From Sva-07 sp963793335 (GTDB lineage Bacteria; Actinomycetota; Acidimicrobiia; Acidimicrobiales; Ilumatobacteraceae), in NCBI GenBank assembly GCA_963793335.1, contig CAWBZS010000013.1:124001-188000 (forward strand): a stretch of DNA of 64,000 nt, written 5' to 3'. Each line of letters starts with the position of its first letter. Position 1 is the first letter of the stretch. The position numbers were made by a program, and so were the translations under genes. The notes below the pieces were generated by a model that had not been told where the DNA came from, did no database searches, and worked only from the letters and a program-made list of their open reading frames with translations. This document shows positions 51,604 through 60,132 of this stretch, one piece after another.

Positions 51604-54173
51604 CCGAGTGACCGAAGCCGCCGTCCGGCCACCACGTCGTCTGCCCACGCTGCAACCGCCGCACGATCGATCTTGGCGTTGTGACGGATGTCGACGGGGA
51701 GCGTTCGGGCGACCAGAACCGCGGCGACGGGAGCTGACACGGCAGCGCGGACGGCTGCCGAACGCTGGTTGTCGGCTGGGCCCTCGGTGCCGTCGGGATC
51801 TTCGATCACGACCACCAACTGCTGGCGGCCGTGTGGTCCCACCCCGACGGCGGCGCTTCGTCCGATGTCGAGGGCGCGCTCGACCACCCGTTCGACGGGA
51901 ACCGACGTGACCGGCCCCGACACGGTGTGGATCACGTGGACCGCTCGCCCTTCCACCCAGAGACGTCCGGCCGCATCGAGATGGCCGACATCGCCCGAAC
52001 GGTGCCACTGGCCGCCGGATCCTGGTCGGGCAGCACGCTCCACTCCCCAGAGCCCGTGGTACCCACTGGACACCCAGGGCGCTCGAACGAGAATCTCGCC
52101 GGTGGCACCAGCAGCGAGCGCGTCGGGAAGGACGTCGGGGTCGAAGCCCAGCTCGACGATTCGCACCGCTGCGCCCGGCACCGCTGGGCCGACGCACACG
52201 CCGCCCGCCGGCTCGTCTGCTTCGGCCCGGTCGATGGCAGCGAGATCGATGTCGGCCACCGGCAACACCTCGGTCATGCCGTAGGGCGTGTGGAGCGTGG
52301 CATTCGGACAGAGTCCAGCCATGGCCCGCAGGGTCTCCGACGGCACCGGCGCGCCGGCCGACATGACCGTACGGACGCCCACCAGTCCGTCCCGGGCACT
52401 GTGGTCAGCGGTGGCGACCACGTTGGCCAAGGCGGCAGGCGACGCAAACGCCAGCGTCGCTCCCACCCGAGCGCATGCTGCGTCGAGCGCCTCGGCGGTG
52501 AGATCACCCGGCTTGGTGACATCGACGTCGGGCAGTGCGCTCGTGATGCCGAGCGCTGGGCCGTACAGCGCGAACGGAGCGAACGCTGCGACGAGCGCGT
52601 CGCTGGATTCGATCGAATAGGTCCTGGCCAAGGCATCGCGCTGGGCTGCGAGTTGGCGATGGAGGTATCGAACGCCCTTCGCCGGGCCGGTCGCGCCGGA
52701 GGTGAACAGCACCGCTGCAGCATCCTCTCCGGTCGGCTCCGGCGGAAGATCACCGGGCGCTGCACCCACCAGCGCGCCCACGTCGAATCGCTGGGCGTGC
52801 GGGGCCCATCGAAGCGCCTTGGCCGCCGCCAGTGCGGATCGCGGTCCGATCGCGTAGGCAGGCCGCGTCGAACGAATCGCACGCGCCAGCCCGGAGAGCC
52901 CGAGCCCACGGTCGGCGATCACGGTGACACCACCGGCACGCCACACGCCGTACACCGCGGCCACGAGATCGATGCCCGGCGGTGTGAGCATTGCGACGTG
53001 GTCACCGCGCTGCAGACCAGCTCGGTGGAGCTCGCTCGCAACAGCGTCGACCCTGCGGGCCAGCTCGGCAAACGTGACGGAGTCGTCGGTCGCCAGATCG
53101 ACGAATGCTTCGGTGACGTCGCGACGACGACGCTCGATCGCGGCCCACAGCGGCGGAGACGATGCGTCGACAGCATGTCCGTCGGACGGCATGTCATCGG
53201 CTGGGGTCGGATGCAGCACGCCGCCGAAGAGATCGTCGAGCCAGGCCTCCGCGACACCGGCAACGTCCGCCTCGGCCATCACCAGGTGATTCGCCGACGG
53301 GAATCGATGCGTTGTGGAGTTCGGGAATCGCGCGGCCAGGTCGGCTGCGAAGTCGTCATCGAACACCGGGTCGCGCGCTCCCCACGCCAGGAGGACCGGA
53401 GCATCGATGGCGGACAGTCGCTCGGCGACTTCAGCGAGCGCCGCCTCCGACGGGTGCCCGGCGCGCAGCGGAATGTCGGCGACGAAGTCGGCGATCGCAG
53501 CGCGTGCGGGTGCCGTCCGGTATGGGGCACGGAACGCCTCTCGGTCGGTCTTGGTGATGCGTCGCCCGGACAGCCGGACCGTGCCCTCGACGAAGGTCGG
53601 TGTGCCGCGGCAGACCGCGTCGAGCAGCGGGGCCGACGCCGCCAGACGGATCACGCCGGGCGCCGACCGCCCGGCGGGCACGGCGATGCCGGTGTTGCAC
53701 AGGATCAGTCCTGCGATCTGGTGTGGATCCTGCACCGCCCACCCCATCGCGATCGCTCCGCCCCAGTCGTGAGCGGCGAGCACGAGCGGTGTTCCCGCAG
53801 GGAGTCTGAGCGCTACGACGAGATCGTCGAGGTCGCGCACGCGGTCGACGTATCGGCGCGGTTCGGTTCGGTCGCTGTAGCCCATGCCGAGCTGATCGAT
53901 CGCAATCACTCGGTACGAGGGGTGGAGGCGACGCAGGAAGCTGGCCCAGGCGTACCCCCAGGTGGGGTTGCCGTGCACACACAGCACCACCGGAGCGGGC
54001 CCCTCGGAGGGGGTGCCGCCGGCAGCGGGCTCGCCGGTGTCGAGGAGGTGCCAGCGGTGGACGCCTCCTCGATGGCTGGCCACATCGATCAGGCGAGACC
54101 AGGCCGGGTTCAGGTCCCAGCGCCGCCACGTGGCGTCGTCGGGGACGGCGGGCGCGCGATCGGAATCGATCAC
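51600..54173 (-). CDS. oleBC: OleBC fusion: beta-lactone decarboxylase plus beta-lactone synthetase
   Basis: 857 residues. Residues 1-330 form an alpha/beta-hydrolase (OleB) with VVLCVHGNPTWGYAW and nucleophile D136 in AAHDWGGAIAMGW. From about 360 an adenylate-forming domain (OleC) begins: P-loop LFTSGATGPAKGVRYLH, TPYGMTEVLPV and WHRSGDVGHLDAAGRLWVEGRA. OleC converts beta-hydroxy acids to beta-lactones with ATP and OleB decarboxylates these to cis-olefins. The GTG at 54173 overlaps the oleA stop (GTGA). Such fusions are known in some actinobacteria. A longer start at 54224 would lie inside oleA. Confidence 0.9.
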   Translation of the reverse strand: MIDSDRAPAVPDDATWRRWDLNPAWSRLIDVASHRGGVHRWHLLDTGEPAAGGTPSEGPAPVVLCVHGNPTWGYAWASFLRRLHPSYRVIAIDQLGMGYSDRTEPRRYVDRVRDLDDLVVALRLPAGTPLVLAAHDWGGAIAMGWAVQDPHQIAGLILCNTGIAVPAGRSAPGVIRLAASAPLLDAVCRGTPTFVEGTVRLSGRRITKTDREAFRAPYRTAPARAAIADFVADIPLRAGHPSEAALAEVAERLSAIDAPVLLAWGARDPVFDDDFAADLAARFPNSTTHRFPSANHLVMAEADVAGVAEAWLDDLFGGVLHPTPADDMPSDGHAVDASSPPLWAAIERRRRDVTEAFVDLATDDSVTFAELARRVDAVASELHRAGLQRGDHVAMLTPPGIDLVAAVYGVWRAGGVTVIADRGLGLSGLARAIRSTRPAYAIGPRSALAAAKALRWAPHAQRFDVGALVGAAPGDLPPEPTGEDAAAVLFTSGATGPAKGVRYLHRQLAAQRDALARTYSIESSDALVAAFAPFALYGPALGITSALPDVDVTKPGDLTAEALDAACARVGATLAFASPAALANVVATADHSARDGLVGVRTVMSAGAPVPSETLRAMAGLCPNATLHTPYGMTEVLPVADIDLAAIDRAEADEPAGGVCVGPAVPGAAVRIVELGFDPDVLPDALAAGATGEILVRAPWVSSGYHGLWGVERAARPGSGGQWHRSGDVGHLDAAGRLWVEGRAVHVIHTVSGPVTSVPVERVVERALDIGRSAAVGVGPHGRQQLVVVIEDPDGTEGPADNQRSAAVRAAVSAPVAAVLVARTLPVDIRHNAKIDRAAVAAWADDVVAGRRLRSLG

Positions 54174-55195
54174 CAGACGATTTCGGTGAAGCTCGTGTTG
54201 AGCCCCGACCCGATACCCATGCACAACACGCGCTGACCAGGCTCGATGCGGTCAGCCGACTTGGCGAGCGTGAGCGGGATTGCGGCCGGGCCGCAGTTGC
54301 CGAAGTTCGGGAACGTCAGCGGGGCCCGATCGGGATCGATGCCGAGCCGCTCGGTGATCAAGCGGGTGTGCACCTGGCTGACCTGATGGATGATGTACCA
54401 ATCCATCCCGACCTCCCAGTCGAAGTCGTGTCCGGCGTGCTTCCACGCCGCCTCGGCCAGATCGAGTCCGGCCACGAGGAGCCCGTGGGTGTCGGTGGTC
54501 ATGCGGTCGAGATCGCCGACGCACAGTTCGTGATGCTGTGTTGCCGAACGAGCGACGCCCCCGACGAGGCGGTGCGCCTCAGGGTGCTCGTCGAGTCGAC
54601 ACAGCACTGCGGCAGCGCCACCGGAGCCGAGCGTGAGCGATGCGAATTCGGCGAAGACGTCGGCGGCTTCGGTGGTGGGCTCCTGCAGCCGAGCGATGGT
54701 GGTCTCCTGGGTGTGGCGGCTGCCTTCGCCGTCGACGATCAGCGCATAGTCGATCGAGCCGGCGTCGATCGCGGCAGCAGCGATCTGCATCCCGTTGATG
54801 AATCCGAGGCACGCGTTGCCCACGTCGAAGTTGAGGCAGCTCGGGCCGAGCTGCAACTGGTGGTGAACTGCGCAGGCGACCGACGGCTCGAGATGGTGCT
54901 TGCACACCGATGTGGAGATCAGCATCCCCACCCGCTGCGGGTCGATTCCGGAGGCATCGAGCGCGGCCTGCCCTGCCATCGCAGCAGCCTGGTCGAACGT
55001 GACGCCTTCAGGCCACCACCGACGTTCCTCGATGCCGGCCAGGTCGGACAGCGTGCCGGGCTTCAGACCCGTGCGCTCGTACGTCTGGGCCAGCTGCTCA
55101 TCGATCCACGCCGAGGTGACGACCACGGGCGCGTCGACAGCTTGGATGGAGAGGACGCCAACGTTCTGGTGGGTCAGTACGGAGTTCTCGGTCAT
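54170..55195 (-). CDS. oleA: OleA: head-to-head acyl-CoA condensing thiolase
   Basis: 341 residues of the FabH/OleA thiolase family. The catalytic cysteine C129 lies in DVGNACLGFINGM, histidine in WYIIHQVSQVH, and asparagine in FPNFGNCGPAAIP. The segment KHHLEPSVA holds the glutamate expected as base in OleA. It performs non-decarboxylative Claisen condensation of two acyl-CoAs. It has a good AAAGGA ribosome site and is first gene of oleA-oleBC-oleD; a TAGGCT -10-like box lies upstream near 55223-55228. Confidence 0.9.
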   Translation of the reverse strand: MTENSVLTHQNVGVLSIQAVDAPVVVTSAWIDEQLAQTYERTGLKPGTLSDLAGIEERRWWPEGVTFDQAAAMAGQAALDASGIDPQRVGMLISTSVCKHHLEPSVACAVHHQLQLGPSCLNFDVGNACLGFINGMQIAAAAIDAGSIDYALIVDGEGSRHTQETTIARLQEPTTEAADVFAEFASLTLGSGGAAAVLCRLDEHPEAHRLVGGVARSATQHHELCVGDLDRMTTDTHGLLVAGLDLAEAAWKHAGHDFDWEVGMDWYIIHQVSQVHTRLITERLGIDPDRAPLTFPNFGNCGPAAIPLTLAKSADRIEPGQRVLCMGIGSGLNTSFTEIVW

Positions 55196-55311
55196 CAGCG
55201 GTCCTTTCCCATGATCGGACCGAGCCTACGGCATCGTTCCGGTGACGGCTCGCTCGGCCCCGCTTCTCCCGCTCCTGATACGGTCGCCCGACACGACACG
55301 AGGGGGATGAG

Positions 55312-56220
55312 ATGGATCTGGCACAGGGGAAGGTCGCCGTCGTCACCGGCGCGGCGAGCGGGATCGGATTGGCACTGGCGACGGCGTTTGCGGAGGCCGG
55401 ATGCTCGGTTGTGCTCGCGGACATCCAACAGGAGGCCCTCACCGCAGCGGCTGCGGAGGTCAGCGCTCACGGTGTCGACGTGCTCACCGTGGTGACCGAC
55501 GTCAGCGACGTCGACCAGGTCAACGCCCTCGCAGCGGCCACGATGGAACGCTTCGGTGCAGTCCACATCATCTGCAACAACGCAGGCGTTGGCGGAGCCG
55601 GGGATCCGTGGATCGGGCCGCTCGAGACATGGGAGTGGGTGATGGGTGTCAACTTCTGGGGCGTCGTCCACGGCGTGCGTGCATTCCTGCCCCACATCGT
55701 CATGTCTGGCGGCGGACACATCGTGAACACGGCATCGATCGCCGGGGTGTTCCCTGGCATGACCGCGGCCCCCTACGACGCGAGCAAACATGCTGTGGTG
55801 GGACTGAGCGAGGATCTCTACCTGTCGCTGCGCGCCGGTGAGCTCCCGGTCGGCGTGAGCTGTCTGTGCCCGGGTTGGGTCAGCACTGGCATCGGAGAAT
55901 CCGAGCGCAACTGGCCGGAGGAGTTCGGAGAGCTCCCCGAGCGGGACGCGGGCGGCGAGGTCGCGCGCAAGTATCTCCAACGAGCACTCGCCGAAGGCCT
56001 GCAACCGTCGGCGGTCGCCCACATGGTGCTGGACGCGATCACCGCGGATCGATACTGGGTCTTTCCGCAGCGGGACTTCCTCGAACTGGCGATTGCTCGG
56101 TGGCGTGACATCGAGGAGGGACTCGATCCGACGCCCGCCGAGCATGTTCCCGGCATGCCGCCACGATCGCAAATCGTCGCGGAAGTACTCGCGGCGATGA
56201 CCCCAACACCGGACGCCTGA
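55312..56220 (+). CDS. Short-chain dehydrogenase/reductase, divergent from ole genes
   Basis: 302 residues. KVAVVTGAASGIGLALA binds the cofactor, NNAGVGG and IVNTASIAGVF (Ser) follow, and YDASKHAVVGLSEDLYLSL carries the Tyr/Lys pair. The C-terminus is extended (about 50 residues beyond classical SDRs) as in oxidoreductases of actinobacterial lipid or sterol metabolism. The ATG has AGGGGG upstream. It diverges from oleA by 116 bases, so a shared regulatory region is possible. Confidence 0.88.
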   Translation: MDLAQGKVAVVTGAASGIGLALATAFAEAGCSVVLADIQQEALTAAAAEVSAHGVDVLTVVTDVSDVDQVNALAAATMERFGAVHIICNNAGVGGAGDPWIGPLETWEWVMGVNFWGVVHGVRAFLPHIVMSGGGHIVNTASIAGVFPGMTAAPYDASKHAVVGLSEDLYLSLRAGELPVGVSCLCPGWVSTGIGESERNWPEEFGELPERDAGGEVARKYLQRALAEGLQPSAVAHMVLDAITADRYWVFPQRDFLELAIARWRDIEEGLDPTPAEHVPGMPPRSQIVAEVLAAMTPTPDA

Positions 56221-56237
56221 GCCCGAGGGCCGATCGG

Positions 56238-57239
56238 TCAGACGCGGTAGATCCGCGCCGCCGTCGCCCGGAGCATGGCGTCACGCTCGTCGGCCGAGAA
56301 GTCGGCGATGAGCTTCTTGGCGCCGTTCCAGAACGTCCGGTACGACAGCGACAGTCGGTCGACGGGAAAGTTCGATTCGAGCATGCAACGCTCCGGTCCG
56401 AACTGCTCAATCGTGTGCTGGTAGTACCGCCGTTGCGCGGCCACGAACTCGTCGGAGGTCGGTGGCCGCTCGGCGAGATGCCAACCGAATCCGTTGTCGG
56501 GCATCGCCAGTCCGCCGATCTTGGCCACGACGTTCTCGCAGCGAGCGATCTCACCCACGTCAGTACGCCACTGCCCGTAGATCTGCTCGCGCTGCGCTTC
56601 GTAGGGGCCGACACCCAGGGGCGTCCCGAAGTGATCCAGGATCATCCGTGTTCCCGGTACCGATCGCGCCAGGTCGGCAAAGTCCTGGTTCTGGTAGTGG
56701 TAGTGCCACGTGTCGTAACTCAGTCCTCGCTCCCCCAAGCGTGCGACACCTCGACGAAACGCGTCGTCGGTGTACAGACCCGCCGGAGCACGACCGGGGA
56801 TCGTCAGCACCTCAGGGTGCAGCGCGTGCGAGCCGGCGTGGCGGATGCCACGGAGGCGGCCACCAGCGGCATGCTCGTGGGCGTCGAGCACCGCATCGAG
56901 CGCAGGGCTTCGCAGGTCGGCATGGGCGACGATGCCTCCCATGACCTGCCTGCCGCAGCGCTCGGCTTGTGCGGTGACGAACTGCGTCTCACCGACGGGT
57001 GCCATGGCGTCGTCTCCGCCACGGGTGTATGCGGCACCGCACTCGACGAACACGGTGTCGACGATGCGATGGCCACTCGCCAGGTCGCCCAGCAGATCGT
57101 CGAGCCCGTAGGGCATCGCTCCGCCGGCCGGCCAGAGGTGGTGATGGGGGTCGATGATCGGAGCATCCGGGTCGACGACATCTTCGACGACCTGGTCGAG
57201 CCACGACTGCGATCCGGCTTGCAAGCGTTCAGACGACAT
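56238..57239 (-). CDS. Amidohydrolase family 2 protein
   Basis: 333 residues (PF04909-type barrel). IIDPHHHLWP is the N-terminal metal motif (H-x-H), LRGIRHAGSHALHPE a family core, MILDHFGTPLGV the barrel histidine, and MLESNFPVDRLSLSY the final motif where D usually ligates metal. It resembles 2-pyrone-4,6-dicarboxylate lactonase/fuconolactonase relatives. The ATG at 57239 (MSSERLQAGSQSW) is preferred; an upstream extension is not conserved. Substrate unknown. Confidence 0.82.
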   Translation of the reverse strand: MSSERLQAGSQSWLDQVVEDVVDPDAPIIDPHHHLWPAGGAMPYGLDDLLGDLASGHRIVDTVFVECGAAYTRGGDDAMAPVGETQFVTAQAERCGRQVMGGIVAHADLRSPALDAVLDAHEHAAGGRLRGIRHAGSHALHPEVLTIPGRAPAGLYTDDAFRRGVARLGERGLSYDTWHYHYQNQDFADLARSVPGTRMILDHFGTPLGVGPYEAQREQIYGQWRTDVGEIARCENVVAKIGGLAMPDNGFGWHLAERPPTSDEFVAAQRRYYQHTIEQFGPERCMLESNFPVDRLSLSYRTFWNGAKKLIADFSADERDAMLRATAARIYRV

Positions 57240-57336
57240 CGCAGCAGCGTAGGGAACCTCGGCGACGCCACGGCGACTCCGAGCGCTGCGCACGAGGACA
57301 TCGCACCGAGAGACGGTGGGTGTGAGAGGCTTGGGC

Positions 57337-57927
57337 ATGTCGTGGTGGTCCACCGTGCTCGCTGTCGCCGATGCAGTCGGCCTCCGGGAGCGTCACGTCG
57401 AACCGGTCGGCTGCGAGATCGGGAAGCTCGCCTACCGCGAGAGCAAACGTTCTGCTCGGATCGCCAACGTGACGCGCCGACCCCGCCCGCTTCGAGCAAC
57501 CACGATCGAACGACTGCGGCGCTTGTATCCGGACGTCGACCTCACCGACGTGCGCATCCGTACACGCTGCCGGCTTCCATCGAACAGATTTCGAGAACGC
57601 GGCTCGATCTATGCCATGACGTTCGGCAGCACGATCTACTGGCGTGACGAGCTCGACGAGGACAACCCGCGCGATCTCGTCAAGCTGATGCACGAGCTCG
57701 TGCACGTCCAGCAGATCCGCCGACACGATGGCGAAGCGTCGTTTGCGTGCGCCTACGGCACCGGATACATCGAAGGGGGCGGCCGACTCCCCGACTACAT
57801 ACAGGCGCCCAGCAGGTACCACCGCAACCCGCTCGAGGCCGAGGCGTATTCGTTCGAAGCGCGGTTCCGCGACGACCGGGGACGGGTCCTCTCCGATTCA
57901 CTGCCGACACCCACGGGATCGACGTGA
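57337..57927 (+). CDS. DUF4157-like zincin domain protein
   Basis: 196 residues. RDLVKLMHELVHVQQIRRHDG gives an H119-E-x-x-H zinc motif, and NPLEAEAYSFEARFRD supplies a likely downstream Glu ligand, the arrangement of DUF4157/eCIS-core-like putative metallopeptidases. There is no signal peptide. The first 100 residues (TVLAVADAVGLRERHVEPVG, LPSNRFRERGSIYAMTFG) are less clear. The ATG at 57337 has GAGAGG upstream; GTG 57316 is an alternative. Its stop overlaps the next gene by 4 bases (GTGA). Confidence 0.78.
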   Translation: MSWWSTVLAVADAVGLRERHVEPVGCEIGKLAYRESKRSARIANVTRRPRPLRATTIERLRRLYPDVDLTDVRIRTRCRLPSNRFRERGSIYAMTFGSTIYWRDELDEDNPRDLVKLMHELVHVQQIRRHDGEASFACAYGTGYIEGGGRLPDYIQAPSRYHRNPLEAEAYSFEARFRDDRGRVLSDSLPTPTGST

Positions 57928-58670
57928 TCGAGGAAGTGGTCACCGACATGCGTGCCGTCGTCGACGACGCGAGCGAGTGCGACGACCGGAACGGCTATTT
58001 CGCAGCGCTGTATCTCGGCGTCACGACCGCAGTCGAGCGCGGCGTTCGCGAACGCATCTTCGCGACGCCGGACCGACTGAGTGCCCTCACCGTCACCTTC
58101 GCTCGGCGCTACCTCGACGCGCTCGAGCTGCATCGGAATACAGCACACACCAGCCAGTCGTGGCAGGTCGCCTTCGACGCAGCGCAGAGTTGGCGTCCGA
58201 CCGTGTTGCAGCATCTCCTCCTCGGCATCAACGCTCACATCAACCTCGATCTCGGAATTGCGGCGGCCGAGGTGGCTCCCGATCGGGCGATCGTCGACCT
58301 GCAGCCAGACTTCGTACAGATCAACCAACTCCTCGCCGGTCTCGTTGCCGGTGTCCAGCAACGGATCAACCACGTCTCGCCGCTGTATCGATTCGTCGAT
58401 GACATCTCCGCCGACACCGATCGCGCCGTCGTCAACTTCAGCATTGCCCGGGCGCGCGACGAGGCCTGGCGATTCGCCACCGCACTCGCCCCGCTCGATG
58501 CTGCGTCGGCACGTATGGCCATTGCAGATCGCGACATCACCGTTGCGAAACTCGGGCGGCGGGTGCTGCATCCGGGGACGGTCGCCTCCACCGGGCTCCT
58601 CGCTGTCCGGCTCACCGAACGACGTTCGGTGTCCGACGTGATCGCCCTCCTCTCCGCAACCGACACCTGA
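57924..58670 (+). CDS. DUF5995-family protein
   Basis: 248 residues. The strongest mark is VLQHLLLGINAHINLDLGIAAAEVA, which I associate with DUF5995, preceded by NGYFAALYLGVTTAVERGV and FARRYLDALELH. Mostly helical, no signal peptide or membrane segment, and histidines in the GINAHIN motif could bind metal. Function unknown. The GTG start overlaps the stop of the DUF4157-like gene, so the two are made together. Confidence 0.78.
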   Translation: MIEEVVTDMRAVVDDASECDDRNGYFAALYLGVTTAVERGVRERIFATPDRLSALTVTFARRYLDALELHRNTAHTSQSWQVAFDAAQSWRPTVLQHLLLGINAHINLDLGIAAAEVAPDRAIVDLQPDFVQINQLLAGLVAGVQQRINHVSPLYRFVDDISADTDRAVVNFSIARARDEAWRFATALAPLDAASARMAIADRDITVAKLGRRVLHPGTVASTGLLAVRLTERRSVSDVIALLSATDT

Positions 58671-58687
58671 GGTGGTGGAGCGACGAG

Positions 58688-58707
58688 ACCACACGGTCGA
58701 GTGTGGT
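58688..58707 (+). terminator. Hairpin between the DUF5995 gene and the first SARP gene
   Basis: ACCACAC, loop GGTCGA, GTGTGGT forms a 7-bp stem 18 bases past the DUF5995 stop and 23 bases before the next GTG. It may end the upstream transcript or be an operator for the regulator downstream. Confidence 0.4.
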
Positions 58708-58729
58708 TGACTGAAAGCCGGAGGGGGCC

Positions 58730-59404
58730 GTGCTCGACGTCAAGCTGCTCGGGGGATTTCGTTCATTCGTGGCCGGGCGGGAGATCATCGTGTCCGGCTC
58801 CTGCGCCCGAGTGGTCGCGTTCCTCGCCTTGGCGAACGATCGATGCGTCCAACGCGAACTGATCGCCGAAACGCTGTGGCCCGAGGCCGAACCACCCCGT
58901 GCGCTTGCGAACCTGCGGTCGTCCCTCTGGCGACTGCCACCGCCGCTGAAACCGTGGATCCGGAGGGTGGGCGACCGGGTGGAGCTCGATCCGAGCGCGA
59001 CCGTCGACATCGATGCGCTCGAGTCGACCGCGGCGCACTCGGTACCACTCGCTGTGCTCACCGCACCACTGCTTCCGAGCTGGTACGACGACTGGGTGCT
59101 GCTCGAACGAGAGCGCATCGACCTCCGCCGGGTGGCCGCCCTGGAGGTGATCGCGTCCGAGCGGCTCGACGACCTGGCATTCGCTGAGGCGATCGACATC
59201 GCGCTCCTCGCCATCGGCGTCGACCCGTACCGCGAATCGCTCCATCGCATCGTGCTCCACGCTCACCTTGCCGAGGGAAACAACAGCGAGGCGATGCGCC
59301 ACTACTCGCGCCTCGAACGTCTCCTCCGCAGCTCGATCGGTGTCGGCCCCTCGCCGGACACCACCGCGGTTGTCGCACAGCTCCACCAACCACGCCACCG
59401 CTGA
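58730..59404 (+). CDS. SARP-like regulator with bacterial transcriptional activator domain
   Basis: 224 residues. The N-terminal half (VLDVKLLGGFRSFVAG, LIAETLWPEAEPPRALANLRSSLWRL) is an OmpR-type winged helix as in SARP regulators. The C-terminal half (LLLERERIDLRRVAALEV... DPYRESLHRIVLHAHLAEGNNSEAMRHYSRL) is the BTAD tetratricopeptide-like domain. It has no ATPase domain, so it is a small SARP. GTG at 58730 with GGAGGGGG upstream. It likely controls neighbouring genes, perhaps the metzincin gene. Confidence 0.85.
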   Translation: MLDVKLLGGFRSFVAGREIIVSGSCARVVAFLALANDRCVQRELIAETLWPEAEPPRALANLRSSLWRLPPPLKPWIRRVGDRVELDPSATVDIDALESTAAHSVPLAVLTAPLLPSWYDDWVLLERERIDLRRVAALEVIASERLDDLAFAEAIDIALLAIGVDPYRESLHRIVLHAHLAEGNNSEAMRHYSRLERLLRSSIGVGPSPDTTAVVAQLHQPRHR

Positions 59405-59460
59405 CCGCGACGCGTCCGCGACGCGGGTCTTCGTACGGTCAGGCCCTGCCGTTTTGGGGG

Positions 59461-60132
59461 GTGATCGAAGTGGAACTCACGGTGATCGGCCGCTGTCAGC
59501 TCGTGACGGATGGTGCCACCATCGACTTGTCGGTCAGCGCGCAGCGACTGCTCGGCCTGCTCGGACTACGCGGCTACGCCATGACGAGACTCGCAGTCGC
59601 CGGAGCGCTGTGGCCTGAACGCACGGAGGATCGAGCACTCGGCAATCTCCGAGCGGCACTCTGGCGGCTCGGTGACGCCAAGCGTGGCGTACTGCGTGTC
59701 GCCGACGAAGCGGTCGAACTCCGCGAGCAGGTCCGAGTCGACCTTCGAACCCTGCGCGCTCGCTGTCTGGCTGCGCTTCGTTGCGGACGGATCAGCGATG
59801 ACCTCGGCACCGACGATCGACTGGTCTGCGACCTCTGCGACACCTTCGACGGAAGCTGGGCGGAGACCGAGGTGGAACGGTGGCGACAACTGCGACTCCA
59901 CACCCTGGTTCGCTACGCAGAACAGCTCGAGGAACGCGGTGATCACTCGCGGTCCAGAGCCGTCATCGAACGAGCGCGGATCGGGGCGCCACATCACGAG
60001 TCGCTGCAGCACGCGCCGGCTCGCGTCACCCGAGGGCGGCCCAGCTCCGTCCCGAACAACCACGGGTGCTCGCCCGAACCCCTCAACTGCACAACCGTCC
60101 ACCACCGAGGAGTCAGACATGCACGACCATGA
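59461..60132 (+). CDS. SARP-like regulator, possibly truncated or frameshifted at the C-terminus
   Basis: 223 residues. It resembles the preceding regulator: VELTVIGRCQLVTDGATIDLS and RLAVAGALWPERTEDRALGNLRAALWRL form the winged helix, then a BTAD-like region up to RARIGAPHHESLQH. After about residue 185 the sequence is Pro/Ser-rich and no longer fits BTAD, where repeats should continue. This may be a frameshift or natural decay. Its stop overlaps the metzincin gene start by 14 bases, linking the two. Confidence 0.7.
   Translation: MIEVELTVIGRCQLVTDGATIDLSVSAQRLLGLLGLRGYAMTRLAVAGALWPERTEDRALGNLRAALWRLGDAKRGVLRVADEAVELREQVRVDLRTLRARCLAALRCGRISDDLGTDDRLVCDLCDTFDGSWAETEVERWRQLRLHTLVRYAEQLEERGDHSRSRAVIERARIGAPHHESLQHAPARVTRGRPSSVPNNHGCSPEPLNCTTVHHRGVRHARP

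Noticed and set aside
54174..54224. Longer oleBC start overlapping oleA by 55 bases
   Set aside because: The GTGA overlap at 54173 is the standard coupling and the extension adds no conserved sequence.
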